DNA of 42,874 nucleotides from Leucobacter ruminantium (GTDB taxonomy: Bacteria; Actinomycetota; Actinomycetes; Actinomycetales; Microbacteriaceae): the NCBI RefSeq assembly GCF_017565705.1, contig NZ_JAGDYL010000028.1, forward strand, positions 1 through 42,874, given 5' to 3'. The translations under genes and the position numbers were made by a program. Shown one piece after another: positions 25,965 to 33,810 of the stretch (position 1 is the first letter of the stretch; every line of letters starts with the position of its first letter). A model generated the notes under the pieces. That model made no database searches, was not told the origin of the DNA, and saw only the letters and a list, made by a program, of their open reading frames with translations.

Positions 25965-26000
25965 GAACGATTCCTCACCCCTGTTCGAAGGAGAACACCC

Positions 26001-27509
26001 ATGGAAGTCGTCATCGCCGTCGACTCATCGACCACGGCGAGCAAGGCCGTCGCCTTCTCGCTCGACGGAGCCGTGCGCGCCATCGGCCGAGCACCGATCT
26101 CGCTCTCCGCGCCGCGAACCGGCTGGCGAGAGCAGGATCCGACGGAGTGGTGGAGCACGACCGCCGCCGCGCTACGGGAGGTGTCGACCCGCCTGCGGGA
26201 GCGGGGAGACGAGACGCTGGCCGTCGGCATCACGCATCAGCGGGAGAGCTTCGCGTGCCTGGATGAGGAGAACGACCCCGTGCGGCCGGCGATACTCTGG
26301 CTCGACGGCCGACCGGGGGAACAGGTCCGCTCGCTCGGCACCCCCGAGGTGCACGATCTCTCGGGCAAACCGCCCTCGACGACCCCGAGCTTCTACAAAC
26401 TCGCCTGGCTGGCCGAGAACGAGCCAGAAGCGCTCGATCGGACGGCCCGGATCGCGGACGTGCACGCCTACCTCTCCCTCGCGATGACCGGTCGATTCGC
26501 CACGAGTTCCGCGTCCGCCGACCCGACCGGCCTCGTCGATCACCGATCCGGCCGGTGGTCGGAGCGGCTGCTCGAACTCGCCTCCGTCCGTATCGAACAG
26601 TTGCCCGAGATCGTGTCTCCCGGAAGCCCGATCGGCGGACTCCTGCCCGAGACGGCCGAGCTCACGGGCCTGCCCGTGGGGTTGCCCATCATCGCAGGAG
26701 GTGGCGACGGGCAGTGCGCCGGCCTCGGCTCCGGCATCGTCGCCCCGGGACAGGCCTATCTCAGCCTCGGCACCTCGATCGCGCTCGGCACCCACAGCGA
26801 GCGCGTCGATCCCTCCCCCAGCTATCGGGTCATGGCGAGCCCGCTGGGGCACGGCCACACGCTCGACGCGTTCATCGCCAGCGGCTCGTACTCGGTCTCG
26901 TGGTTCCGCAAGAGCTTCGCGCTGCCCGCCGATGACACCGCCGGGCACCGCGACGAAGATCCGTTCGAGCTCGCGGTGGAGCGATCCGAGGGCCGCATGC
27001 AGTCGCTGATGTTCGTGCCCCACCTCTCGGGTGGAGCCACCCCGTACTGGGACGACCGGATGAGAGGCGCGTTCGTCGGCATCAGCGACGACCACACCGC
27101 GGCGGAGTTCTACCGCGCCGTGCTCGAGGGGCTCGCGTTCGAGATACGTCTGCTGTGCGACGGCTTCGAGCACGCAGGCAGCCCCATCGAAGGCATCGCC
27201 GTCACGGGCGGGGGCACCGCCTCCGACCGGTGGCTCCAGATCATCTCCGACGTCACGGGTCGACCGCTCGAACTCGCGTGCACCACCGAGGCCACCGCCC
27301 TCGGCGCCGCGATCCTCGCGGCGGCCGCCACCCGCTTCGACGGAGACATCGAAGCTGCCGCCGCGGCCATGACCCGACCCGAACGAAGGGTCGAGCCCCA
27401 CCCGGACCGCGCCGAGCGCTACGCGGAGATCTTCCCCCTGTACGCCACGGTGGCCCCTGCCCTGGCGTCCTTCGACTCCGGTGCCGCCGCGCTCGGACTC
27501 ACCAGCTAG
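26001..27509 (+). CDS. FGGY-family carbohydrate kinase
   Basis: 502 residues, full length. The first phosphate-binding motif is [14 protein letters not shown]. The sugar-binding region includes GITHQRESF and [10 protein letters not shown]. The second domain has [24 protein letters not shown] and the adenosine motif [15 protein letters not shown]. The family covers xylulo-, ribulo-, rhamnulo-, fuculo-, glycerol and erythritol kinases, and motifs alone do not decide between them. It probably phosphorylates the ketose or polyol supplied by the dehydrogenase. Good RBS (GAAGGAG) before the ATG; 36 nt after the previous gene. Confidence 0.92.
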   Translation: MEVVIAVDSSTTASKAVAFSLDGAVRAIGRAPISLSAPRTGWREQDPTEWWSTTAAALREVSTRLRERGDETLAVGITHQRESFACLDEENDPVRPAILWLDGRPGEQVRSLGTPEVHDLSGKPPSTTPSFYKLAWLAENEPEALDRTARIADVHAYLSLAMTGRFATSSASADPTGLVDHRSGRWSERLLELASVRIEQLPEIVSPGSPIGGLLPETAELTGLPVGLPIIAGGGDGQCAGLGSGIVAPGQAYLSLGTSIALGTHSERVDPSPSYRVMASPLGHGHTLDAFIASGSYSVSWFRKSFALPADDTAGHRDEDPFELAVERSEGRMQSLMFVPHLSGGATPYWDDRMRGAFVGISDDHTAAEFYRAVLEGLAFEIRLLCDGFEHAGSPIEGIAVTGGGTASDRWLQIISDVTGRPLELACTTEATALGAAILAAAATRFDGDIEAAAAAMTRPERRVEPHPDRAERYAEIFPLYATVAPALASFDSGAAALGLTS

Positions 27510-27534
27510 CACCAACTTCCGAAACGAGGACACC

Positions 27535-28008
27535 ATGCACACCCCGCTCAGCATCGTCATCGGATCCGACGAGGCCGGCCACGACTACAAAGAGGCGCTG
27601 AAACGCGATCTGCAGGACAGCGACCTTGTCTCCTCCGTCGAGGACATCGGCGTCGATGCCGACGGTCGCACCCCCTACCCGACCGTCGCCATCGAGGCGG
27701 CCGAGCGGGTCGCCCGAGGCGAGGCCGACCGGGCGCTGCTCATCTGCGGCACCGGCCTCGGCGTCGCGATCGCGGCCAACAAGGTGCCCGGCATCCGCGC
27801 GGTGACGGCGCACGACAGCTTCTCGGTCGAACGCGCCATCCTCAGCAACGACGCCCAGGTGCTCACGATGGGCCAGCGCGTCATCGGGCTCGAACTCGCC
27901 AGGCGCCTCGTGCGCGAATGGCTGGAATACCGCTTCGACACCTCGAGCGCGAGCGCCGAGAAGGTCGCGCTCATCGACGCATACGAGCATCCGGAGAGCG
28001 CGGCCTGA
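27535..28008 (+). CDS. RpiB/LacAB-type sugar-phosphate isomerase
   Basis: 157 residues. The family motifs are [16 protein letters not shown] at the N-terminus, the active-site cysteine in [16 protein letters not shown] with the anion-binding GTG, and [17 protein letters not shown]. The family interconverts aldose and ketose phosphates (ribose-5-P, allose-6-P, galactose-6-P, and tetrose-4-P in erythritol/threitol pathways). As part of the polyol operon it is probably not the housekeeping ribose-5-phosphate isomerase. The ATG at 27535 is preferred; an upstream frame overlaps the kinase gene. Confidence 0.92.
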   Translation: MHTPLSIVIGSDEAGHDYKEALKRDLQDSDLVSSVEDIGVDADGRTPYPTVAIEAAERVARGEADRALLICGTGLGVAIAANKVPGIRAVTAHDSFSVERAILSNDAQVLTMGQRVIGLELARRLVREWLEYRFDTSSASAEKVALIDAYEHPESAA

Positions 28009-28085
28009 ACGGCGGATCACCCCCGACGACCCCTGCTAGCCTCGGAGAACACACGGAAAGTCGAAAGTCGTGACCGGAGGCGCAC

Positions 28086-28874
28086 ATGGCCAGTAGATCC
28101 GACGTAGACCAGCGCCGGAGCGAGATCTCCACCCTCGTCTCCGAGCAGGGCTTCGTGCGGGTGGCGGAACTCGCGAACCGCTTCGGCGTGACCGCGATGA
28201 CGATCCACCGCGACCTCGACGCCCTCGACGCCCGAGGCGCCCTGACGAAGGTCCGCTCCGGCGCGCGCGCCACACCCTTCGAAGAGCAGGAGCGGAACGT
28301 GGCGTTCCGCGAACATCACATGGTGCCGCAGAAGGCCGCGATCGCTGCGGCCGCGAGCGACTGGCTCGACACGCAGGAGGACGTGCGGGTCGTAGCACTC
28401 GATGACAGCACCACTGCCCTCGCACTCGTGCCCGCCCTCCTGGAGCGGGCGGGCCTGACGATCGTCACCAACTCCCACATCATCATCGACAGGGTCTCCG
28501 CCGTACCGAAGAGCCGGCTGATCGCGATCGGCGGCAGCTACTCGCACGAGTTCATGTCGTTCAACGGCTCGGCGGCGATCGATGGGATCCGCGCGCTCCA
28601 AATCGACGTCGCATTCATCTCGGCGACCGCCGTCGGCAACCACGCCACCTTCCATCCGGCGGAGGTGCCCCTGCTCACCAAGCGGGCGCTCATGAACCAG
28701 TCCGAGCAAACGGTTCTGCTCGTCGACCACACGAAGTTCGAGCGGCGCGCGCTGCATCGGCAGGCCCGCCTCGATGAATTCGCCGCGGTAGTCGTCGACG
28801 ACGGCATCGACGAGAAGCACCTCGAGCGCCTGCGGGAGCAGGTCGAGACGGTCATCGTCGCCCCCGTCGCCTGA
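28086..28874 (+). CDS. DeoR-family transcriptional regulator of the polyol locus
   Basis: 262 residues. The N-terminal DeoR helix-turn-helix is VRVAELANRFGVTAMTIHRD. The C-terminal sensor domain has the ribose-5-phosphate-isomerase-like fold that binds phosphorylated sugars (VALDDSTTALALV, IVTNSHIIID, VDHTKFERRA). Such regulators usually repress catabolic operons and are released by a phosphorylated intermediate. It is the last gene of the plus arm, 77 nt after the isomerase gene. RBS CGGAGG lies before the ATG. The palindrome at 23831 is its likely target. Confidence 0.92.
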   Translation: MASRSDVDQRRSEISTLVSEQGFVRVAELANRFGVTAMTIHRDLDALDARGALTKVRSGARATPFEEQERNVAFREHHMVPQKAAIAAAASDWLDTQEDVRVVALDDSTTALALVPALLERAGLTIVTNSHIIIDRVSAVPKSRLIAIGGSYSHEFMSFNGSAAIDGIRALQIDVAFISATAVGNHATFHPAEVPLLTKRALMNQSEQTVLLVDHTKFERRALHRQARLDEFAAVVVDDGIDEKHLERLREQVETVIVAPVA

Positions 28875-28887
28875 GCGGTGCGGTTGT

Positions 28888-29910
28888 TCAGGAGCCCGGC
28901 GGCACGACCGTGTAGGGATCCCAGCCGCTCGGACGGCAGGCGGCTCCGTCGAGGGTGAGCGATCCCTCGCCCTCCGGGACGACTCGCCCGATCGCACGGA
29001 ACCCCTCGGGCAGCGCGGCGTCGGGCGCGAAGGTCGCCAGGAGGCCGTGATCCTCGCCGCCCGTGAGCATCGCGACGAGCGGCACCGCCTGCCCCCGCTG
29101 CACACCGAAACCCGACTCGAGCGCGGCCGTCGAGAGATCGATCGCGACTCCGCTCGCGCCTGCGAGGCGCGCCGCGTCGAGCGAGAGCGAGTCCGAGACG
29201 TCCATCATCGCGGTCGCCCCCGCCTCGGCCGCGACGGCGCCGAGCCCGATCGGGGGCGTAGGCGCGAGCTGCGCCGCGAGCGCGGCGGCGTGCCGTTTCC
29301 GCAGCCCGGGCAGGGCGCGCCCATGCGCCGTACCGTCGGCCTCGGCCGACTCCGCGAAGAGCAGCGACAGGCCGAGGCCGGCGAGCCCGAGATCGCCGGC
29401 GTAGGCCACCGTATCGCCCGGCCTGGCGCCCGTCCGCGTCACGGCGGGCCGTCCGTCGAGCTCGCCGAGTGCCGTCACCGCGGCGACCAGCACCGGGGCG
29501 CGCCCCAGGTCGCCGCCGATCACGCCGCAGCCGGGCGCGAGGGCCCGGCAGGCCGCATCGAGCCCGCGCGCGATCTCCTCGAGCAGTGACACCGGCGTGT
29601 CCCCCGGCACGGCGAGCGAGACCGTGAGCGCGGTGGGACGCGCGCCCATTCCCGCGACGTCGGAGAGGTTCGTCGCGGCCAGCTTCCAGCCGAGTTCGTA
29701 TCCCGAGTGCCAGGCGGAGCGGAAGTCGGGGCCCTCGATCATCGTGTCGCTCGTCACCACGAGCTCGCCCCGCACCCGCATGACGGCGCAGTCGTCGCCC
29801 GGCCCGAGGCTCGCCGCGTCCGCCGCACCGAGCTGCGCGAGCACGCGCGCGAGCACGCCGCTCTCGCCAAGCTCGCCGACGGTCTGGGCGGATCCCTCGC
29901 TTCTGATCAC
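28888..29910 (-). CDS. thiL: Thiamine-monophosphate kinase
   Basis: Phosphorylates thiamine monophosphate to the diphosphate cofactor. 340 residues of the ThiL/PurM-like fold: N-terminal LGPGDDCAVM, VTSDTMIEGPDF (usually VDGVHF), the conserved NLSDVAGMGARPTALTVSLA, GGDLGRAP and MMDVSDSLSLDAARLA. The GTG start is supported by TAGCGT 6 nt upstream. It converges with the DeoR-type gene (13 nt between stops), which marks the right boundary of the accessory block. It is divergent from the DUF3515 gene, with only 64 bp between starts. Confidence 0.94.
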   Translation of the reverse strand: MIRSEGSAQTVGELGESGVLARVLAQLGAADAASLGPGDDCAVMRVRGELVVTSDTMIEGPDFRSAWHSGYELGWKLAATNLSDVAGMGARPTALTVSLAVPGDTPVSLLEEIARGLDAACRALAPGCGVIGGDLGRAPVLVAAVTALGELDGRPAVTRTGARPGDTVAYAGDLGLAGLGLSLLFAESAEADGTAHGRALPGLRKRHAAALAAQLAPTPPIGLGAVAAEAGATAMMDVSDSLSLDAARLAGASGVAIDLSTAALESGFGVQRGQAVPLVAMLTGGEDHGLLATFAPDAALPEGFRAIGRVVPEGEGSLTLDGAACRPSGWDPYTVVPPGS

Positions 29911-29916
29911 ACCTCC

Positions 29917-29922
29917 ACGCTA
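29917..29922 (-). promoter_or_regulatory. -10 box of a leaderless thiL promoter
   Basis: TAGCGT on the minus strand, 6 nt before the thiL GTG. The intervening GGAGGT could act as a Shine-Dalgarno if an upstream start is used. Confidence 0.5.
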
Positions 29923-29962
29923 GCGCCTCGGGGCTCCGCGGGATCGCACGGCCGCGCAGCGG

Positions 29963-29968
29963 TAGGCT
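29963..29968 (+). promoter_or_regulatory. -10 box of a leaderless DUF3515 promoter
   Basis: TAGGCT, 6 nt before the GTG start and back-to-back with the thiL promoter. Confidence 0.5.
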
Positions 29969-29974
29969 GGCAGG

Positions 29975-30469
29975 GTGACCTCCCGCAGCACCCGCCTCGC
30001 CGCCGCAGCTGCGGCCCTCGTCGCCACCGCCTCCCTGCTCACCGGGTGCGCGGGCGATGTGCCGATGGACGCCGCGCCCGACGCCAATGACCCGGCCTGC
30101 GCCGACGTCATCGTGCGTCTGCCGCAGACCGTCGCCGAGCTCGACAAGCGCACCACCAACGCGCAGGCGACCGGCGCCTGGGGCGATCCCGCCGGCGTGC
30201 TGCTCTACTGCGGCATCGAGCCGAGCGGGCCCACCACGCAGGAGTGCGTCAACGTGAACGGCGTCGACTGGATCGTCGACGACTCGCGCGCCCCGCTCTA
30301 CCGCTTCGAGGCCTACGGCCGCTCCCCCGGTCTCGAGGTGATCGTCGACTCCGAGAAGGCGAGCGGCACCGCCGCGGTACTCGATCTCGGGGCAGTCGTG
30401 AAGGAGCTGCCGCAGGTGCGGCAGTGCACGAGCGTCGACGACACCTTCGACCTCGGCCCGGGCGCGTAG
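29975..30469 (+). CDS. DUF3515 family lipoprotein
   Basis: 164 residues. The N-terminus is a lipoprotein signal peptide (TSRSTRLAAAAAALVATASL, then lipobox LTGC), so the protein is tethered outside the membrane. The mature part has the DUF3515 features: conserved cysteines in NDPACADVIVRLP, LLYCGI and VRQCTSVDD, and the CVNVNGVDWIVDD segment. The family is restricted to actinobacteria and usually lies between ddl and thiL, as here. Its function is unknown. The GTG start matches the TAGGCT box. Confidence 0.9.
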   Translation: MTSRSTRLAAAAAALVATASLLTGCAGDVPMDAAPDANDPACADVIVRLPQTVAELDKRTTNAQATGAWGDPAGVLLYCGIEPSGPTTQECVNVNGVDWIVDDSRAPLYRFEAYGRSPGLEVIVDSEKASGTAAVLDLGAVVKELPQVRQCTSVDDTFDLGPGA

Positions 30470-30545
30470 GCTGCGCGGCGCCGACGGAAGCCCGCGCGCC
30501 GCCGTCGGTTTCTCCGCCGCCTCTCCGCGCGGCGCGGCACCCCTT

Positions 30546-30604
30546 CATTCGGATCTGGCAGCTCATTCGGACCGAATCCGGCGTTCTGACCCGAATGAGC
30601 TGCC
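30546..30604. repeat. CATTCGG inverted-repeat cluster between DUF3515 and ddl
   Basis: The arms GGCAGCTCATTCGG (30557-30570) and its exact complement (30591-30604) form a 14-bp stem with a 20-nt loop. Two more CATTCGG-like copies (30546 direct; CCGAATC at 30572 inverted) allow an alternative ATTCGG-A-CCGAAT hairpin. It lies between convergent genes, so a bidirectional terminator is likely. Confidence 0.55.
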
Positions 30605-30637
30605 CCATCCGCGCGAGGAGCCGAGGCGGAGAGGCGC

Positions 30638-30667
30638 GAGGGATCCGGCCGACCCCGCGAGGGATCC
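30638..30667 (+). repeat. Two direct GCGAGGGATCCGG copies in the intergenic region
   Basis: The GAGGGATCC word occurs at 30638-30646 and again at 30659-30667, 21 nt apart, each preceded by GC and followed by GG. No coding function is seen here. Confidence 0.7.
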
Positions 30668-30689
30668 GGGCGCCGCCGTCCCCGCGAGC

Positions 30690-31829
30690 CTAGTACGCCG
30701 GGCGCTTCGCGAGCGCGAGTTCGACGAGCTCGGTGATGAGCTCCGTGTAGCCGAGCCCCGATTCCTCCCACAGCCGCGGGTACATCGAGATCGGCGTGAA
30801 GCCGGGCATCGTGTTGATCTCGTTGAGCACGGGGCCGTCGTCGGTCAGGAAGAAGTCGATCCTCGCGAGCCCGTCGCACTGCGCCACCTCGAAGGCCCGC
30901 ACCGCGGCGTCGCCGATCGCCGCGAGCTCGGCCTCGGTCACCGAGGCGGGCAGTTCGAGCTCCACTCCGGCCGCGCCGAGATACTTCGCCTCGAAGTCGT
31001 AGAACTCGCGCCCCGTGAACACGATCTCGCCGACCACGGTGCTCGCCCGCGGAGCACCCCCGTCGCGGCCGCCGAGCACGGCGATCTCGATCTCACGACC
31101 GACGACGCCGGACTCGACGAGCACCATGCGGTCCTCCGCGAAGGCGAGTTCGAGGGCCGCGGGAAGCCCCTCCGGCCCGGTGACCCGGCTCACGCCGACG
31201 CTGGATCCCGCGCGCGCCGGCTTCACGAAGAGCGGGTAGCTCAGCCCTTCGTCGAGCGATGAGATGAGCGAGGGATCCCTGTCGAGCTCACCCTGGGTGA
31301 TCATGCGCCACGGAGCCACCGGGATGCCGGCCTCGGACAGCACCGTCTTCACGGCGTGCTTGTCCATGCACAGCGCCGAGCCGAGCACGCCGCTGCCCAC
31401 GTAGGGCAGATCTACGAGGTCGAAGAGGCCCTGGATCGTGCCGTCCTCGCCGTAGGGGCCGTGCAGCATCGGCAGCACTGCGTCCACGTGGCCGAGGGAG
31501 CGGATATCGCCGTCGGAGTGGATCACGGTGAGCGATCGTGTCTCGGTCGAGGCGGGCCAGAGCACCCGCGTACCGTTGTCGAGGACCTCGGGCAGCGCCG
31601 CGGCGTCGAGCCGGTAGCCGTCGAGCTCGTCCTCGCGCATCAGCACCGTCGCGCCGTGCTTGGTGATGCCGACGGGGATCACGTCGAACAGCTCGCGATC
31701 GATGGCGTGCAGCACGCCGGCCGCGGTGACGCAGCTGATGCCGTGCTCGCTCGAGCGGCCGCCGAACAGCAGCACGAGGGTGCGCTTCGCCCGCACGGCG
31801 GCCTCCGGGCCGAATTCGTTCTCGGTCAT
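30690..31829 (-). CDS. ddl: D-alanine--D-alanine ligase
   Basis: Makes the D-Ala-D-Ala dipeptide for peptidoglycan. 379 residues of the ATP-grasp fold: N-terminal LLFGGRSSEHGISC, central LPMLHGPYGEDGTIQG, ATP site LFVKPARAGSSVGVS and C-terminal metal/substrate motif FLTDDGPVLNEINTMPGFTP. The residues around EINTMPG are the normal D-Ala-D-Ala type rather than the lactate-ligase type found in glycopeptide resistance. I chose ATG 31829, which overlaps the gpsA stop by 4 nt; a longer frame upstream is a shadow of gpsA. Confidence 0.95.
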   Translation of the reverse strand: MTENEFGPEAAVRAKRTLVLLFGGRSSEHGISCVTAAGVLHAIDRELFDVIPVGITKHGATVLMREDELDGYRLDAAALPEVLDNGTRVLWPASTETRSLTVIHSDGDIRSLGHVDAVLPMLHGPYGEDGTIQGLFDLVDLPYVGSGVLGSALCMDKHAVKTVLSEAGIPVAPWRMITQGELDRDPSLISSLDEGLSYPLFVKPARAGSSVGVSRVTGPEGLPAALELAFAEDRMVLVESGVVGREIEIAVLGGRDGGAPRASTVVGEIVFTGREFYDFEAKYLGAAGVELELPASVTEAELAAIGDAAVRAFEVAQCDGLARIDFFLTDDGPVLNEINTMPGFTPISMYPRLWEESGLGYTELITELVELALAKRPAY

Positions 31830-32947
31830 TCGGCGTGTCCCCTCATCCGGTCGAGCAGCCGCCGCCATCGGCCCGGCTTCGTCGCGTTCAGGCTCAGCTC
31901 GGGCTGCGGCACGTCGTCCTCGGTGGCGAGGTGCGGGCCCAGATCCTTCGGCGCCATGCGGCCTTCGAGCACCATCTGCACCTGTTCGACGATGGGCATG
32001 ACGATACCGCGTTCGCGGGCGATCTCGAGCACGGGAGCCACCGAGGTGATGCCCTCGGCGACCTGCTGCATCTGCTCGCGCGTCTCCTCCTGCGTGTACC
32101 CCTGTCCGATGAGCCGGCCGGCGGTGTTGTTGCGCGAGAGCGGCGACTGGCAGGTGGTGATGAGGTCGCCGAGGCCCGCAAGGCCCGAGAGCGTCGTCGG
32201 GTCGGCTCCCTGCGCCACCGCGAACTCCGTCATCTCGGCGAGACCGCGGGTGATGATCGCCGCCTTCGTGTTCTCGCCGTATCCGACGCCGTCGACGATG
32301 CCGATCGCGAGCGCGATCAGATTCTTGAGCACGCCGCCCAGTTCGGTGCCCACCACGTCGGTGTTGACGTAAGTGCGGAAGTAGGGCGCGGAGGCCGCCG
32401 TGGCGATCTCCTGCGCGACTTCGAGCGACGCGCACGAGGCGACGGCGCCGGTCGGCTGCTCCTTCGCAATCTCGAGGGCGATGTTGGGCCCCGAGATGAC
32501 CCCGATGCGCTCGGGCTCGAGGTCGAGGGTATCGGCGATCACCTCCGACATCCGCATCGTCGTGGTCTTCTCGACGCCCTTCACGAGACTGACGAGCACG
32601 CTGCGGCGGTCGAGGTAGGGCTCGATATCGAGCAGGTTCTGGCGCAGCGTCTGGCTCGGCACCGCCAGGAAGACGAGCCGCGCGCCCTTCAGCGCAGCGG
32701 CGAGATCACTCGTCGCCTGCAGCTGCTTCGGCAGGTTGATGCCCGGCAGGTACTGCGAGTTGCGCTTCGCGACCTGGATCTCGCTCGCCACCTCGGGGCG
32801 CCGGGCCCAGATGCGCACGTCGCAGCCGGCGTCGCAGAGGACCTTCGCGACGGTCGTGCCCCAGCTGCCCGCTCCGATGACGGCGACTTTGCGGCCGCGG
32901 TTGCGGCGCTCTCCCGCCGCGACGATGGGAATCGGTCGTGTGTTCAA
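31826..32947 (-). CDS. gpsA: NAD(P)-dependent glycerol-3-phosphate dehydrogenase
   Basis: Biosynthetic enzyme reducing dihydroxyacetone phosphate to sn-glycerol-3-phosphate for phospholipids. Rossmann motif VAVIGAGSWGTTVAK, GPNIALEIAKEQPTG, catalytic lysine in GGVLKNLIALAIGIVDG and LAGLGDLITTC are all canonical. The C-terminus carries an extra ~40 residues rich in Pro and basic residues. The listed start is a TTG that overlaps the plsC stop (TTGA), giving 373 residues; a GTG at 32987-32989 is the alternative. It follows plsC, the next enzyme of the pathway, in one operon with ddl. Confidence 0.93.
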   Translation of the reverse strand: MNTRPIPIVAAGERRNRGRKVAVIGAGSWGTTVAKVLCDAGCDVRIWARRPEVASEIQVAKRNSQYLPGINLPKQLQATSDLAAALKGARLVFLAVPSQTLRQNLLDIEPYLDRRSVLVSLVKGVEKTTTMRMSEVIADTLDLEPERIGVISGPNIALEIAKEQPTGAVASCASLEVAQEIATAASAPYFRTYVNTDVVGTELGGVLKNLIALAIGIVDGVGYGENTKAAIITRGLAEMTEFAVAQGADPTTLSGLAGLGDLITTCQSPLSRNNTAGRLIGQGYTQEETREQMQQVAEGITSVAPVLEIARERGIVMPIVEQVQMVLEGRMAPKDLGPHLATEDDVPQPELSLNATKPGRWRRLLDRMRGHAE

Positions 32948-33708
32948 AAGCGTCCCGTCTCGCTCTGCTGGTGCTTGCTCGGATCCCACAGCTCAGCGGG
33001 CGGCTGCTCGCCGCGCAGTTCGGCGAGCAGCGCGGTGATCGCGTCCATCAGATCCTTCGTCGCCTCCGACACGACCCGCTGGTCGAGGCCCCGGTCGCGG
33101 TAGCGGCTGAGGTCGAGGGGCTCACCCACGGCGACCTCGATCGTCTTCCGGGGGAAGGGGTGGATCCGCTTGCCGTAGCGCGGCATCAACCGCTGCGTGC
33201 CCCAGTGGGCGACGGGTATCAGCGGGATGCCCGATGCGAGGGCGAGGCGCACCGCTCCGCTCTTACCGCGCATCGGCCACAGCTCGGGATCCCTCGTCAG
33301 TGTTCCCTCGGGATACACGATCACGCCCGCCTGCCGCTCGATCAACTGGTTCGCAGCGCCCATCGGACTGTTGCCGGAGCGGCTGGATCCCTCGCGCTCC
33401 ACAGGGATCTGCCCCGACGCCCGCAGCACCCATCCGAGCACCGGAACCTTGAAGAGACTCGCCTTCGCCATGAAGCGCGGCAGACGCCCGAGGTGCCACA
33501 CCGCGGCGCCCATGGCGATCGGGTCGATCTCGCTGTAGTGATTGGGGGCGAGGATGAACGGGCCGGAGGGGAGCTTCGAGGTCGGGGTGAAGCGGTAGCG
33601 CACCATGAGGGACCACAGTGGAAGAATCATCCCGGCGAGCAACCAGAACATCGAGGGTCGGCGTTTCTCTGCCGACGGCCGGCTCCGCAGCTGCACCGTG
33701 TGAGTCAT
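32944..33708 (-). CDS. plsC: 1-acyl-sn-glycerol-3-phosphate acyltransferase
   Basis: Adds an acyl chain during phosphatidic acid synthesis. 254 residues. The catalytic HxxxxD box is in LAPNHYSEIDPIA, the second block is GQIPVERE, the third is VIVYPEGTLTRDP and the fourth is IPLIPVAHWG. One N-terminal hydrophobic segment (FWLLAGMILPLWSLMV) anchors it to the membrane. I chose ATG 33708 (MTHTVQLRS) because a GATAAT -10 box lies exactly 6 nt upstream. It starts the plsC-gpsA-ddl operon, separated from murA by a strong hairpin. Confidence 0.93.
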   Translation of the reverse strand: MTHTVQLRSRPSAEKRRPSMFWLLAGMILPLWSLMVRYRFTPTSKLPSGPFILAPNHYSEIDPIAMGAAVWHLGRLPRFMAKASLFKVPVLGWVLRASGQIPVEREGSSRSGNSPMGAANQLIERQAGVIVYPEGTLTRDPELWPMRGKSGAVRLALASGIPLIPVAHWGTQRLMPRYGKRIHPFPRKTIEVAVGEPLDLSRYRDRGLDQRVVSEATKDLMDAITALLAELRGEQPPAELWDPSKHQQSETGRF

Positions 33709-33714
33709 GCTTCG

Positions 33715-33720
33715 ATTATC
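33715..33720 (-). promoter_or_regulatory. -10 box of a leaderless plsC promoter
   Basis: GATAAT on the minus strand, 6 nt before the plsC ATG. Confidence 0.45.
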
Positions 33721-33727
33721 CCGGACG

Positions 33728-33766
33728 CCGCGGCCTCCCGACGGCATATCCGCCGGGAGGCCGCGG
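33728..33766 (-). terminator. murA terminator hairpin
   Basis: CCGCGGCCTCCC and its exact complement (12-bp stem) enclose a 15-nt loop with further CGG/CCG pairing. The flanking CCCGGA/TCCGGG can extend it. It lies 44 nt after the murA stop and just upstream of the plsC promoter. Confidence 0.6.
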
Positions 33767-33810
33767 AATCCGGGCGCAGAATCACCGCCGCGCCCGGAGT
33801 GTCGGAGATC

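Noticed and set aside
16866-28874. Naming the locus as erythritol, threitol, xylitol or rhamnose utilisation.
   Set aside because: Each assignment needs an enzyme not found here, or leaves several genes unexplained.
30690-32435. A longer Ddl frame with ~200 additional residues.
   Set aside because: The extension is an out-of-frame reading of gpsA, Arg/Ala-rich and without motifs.
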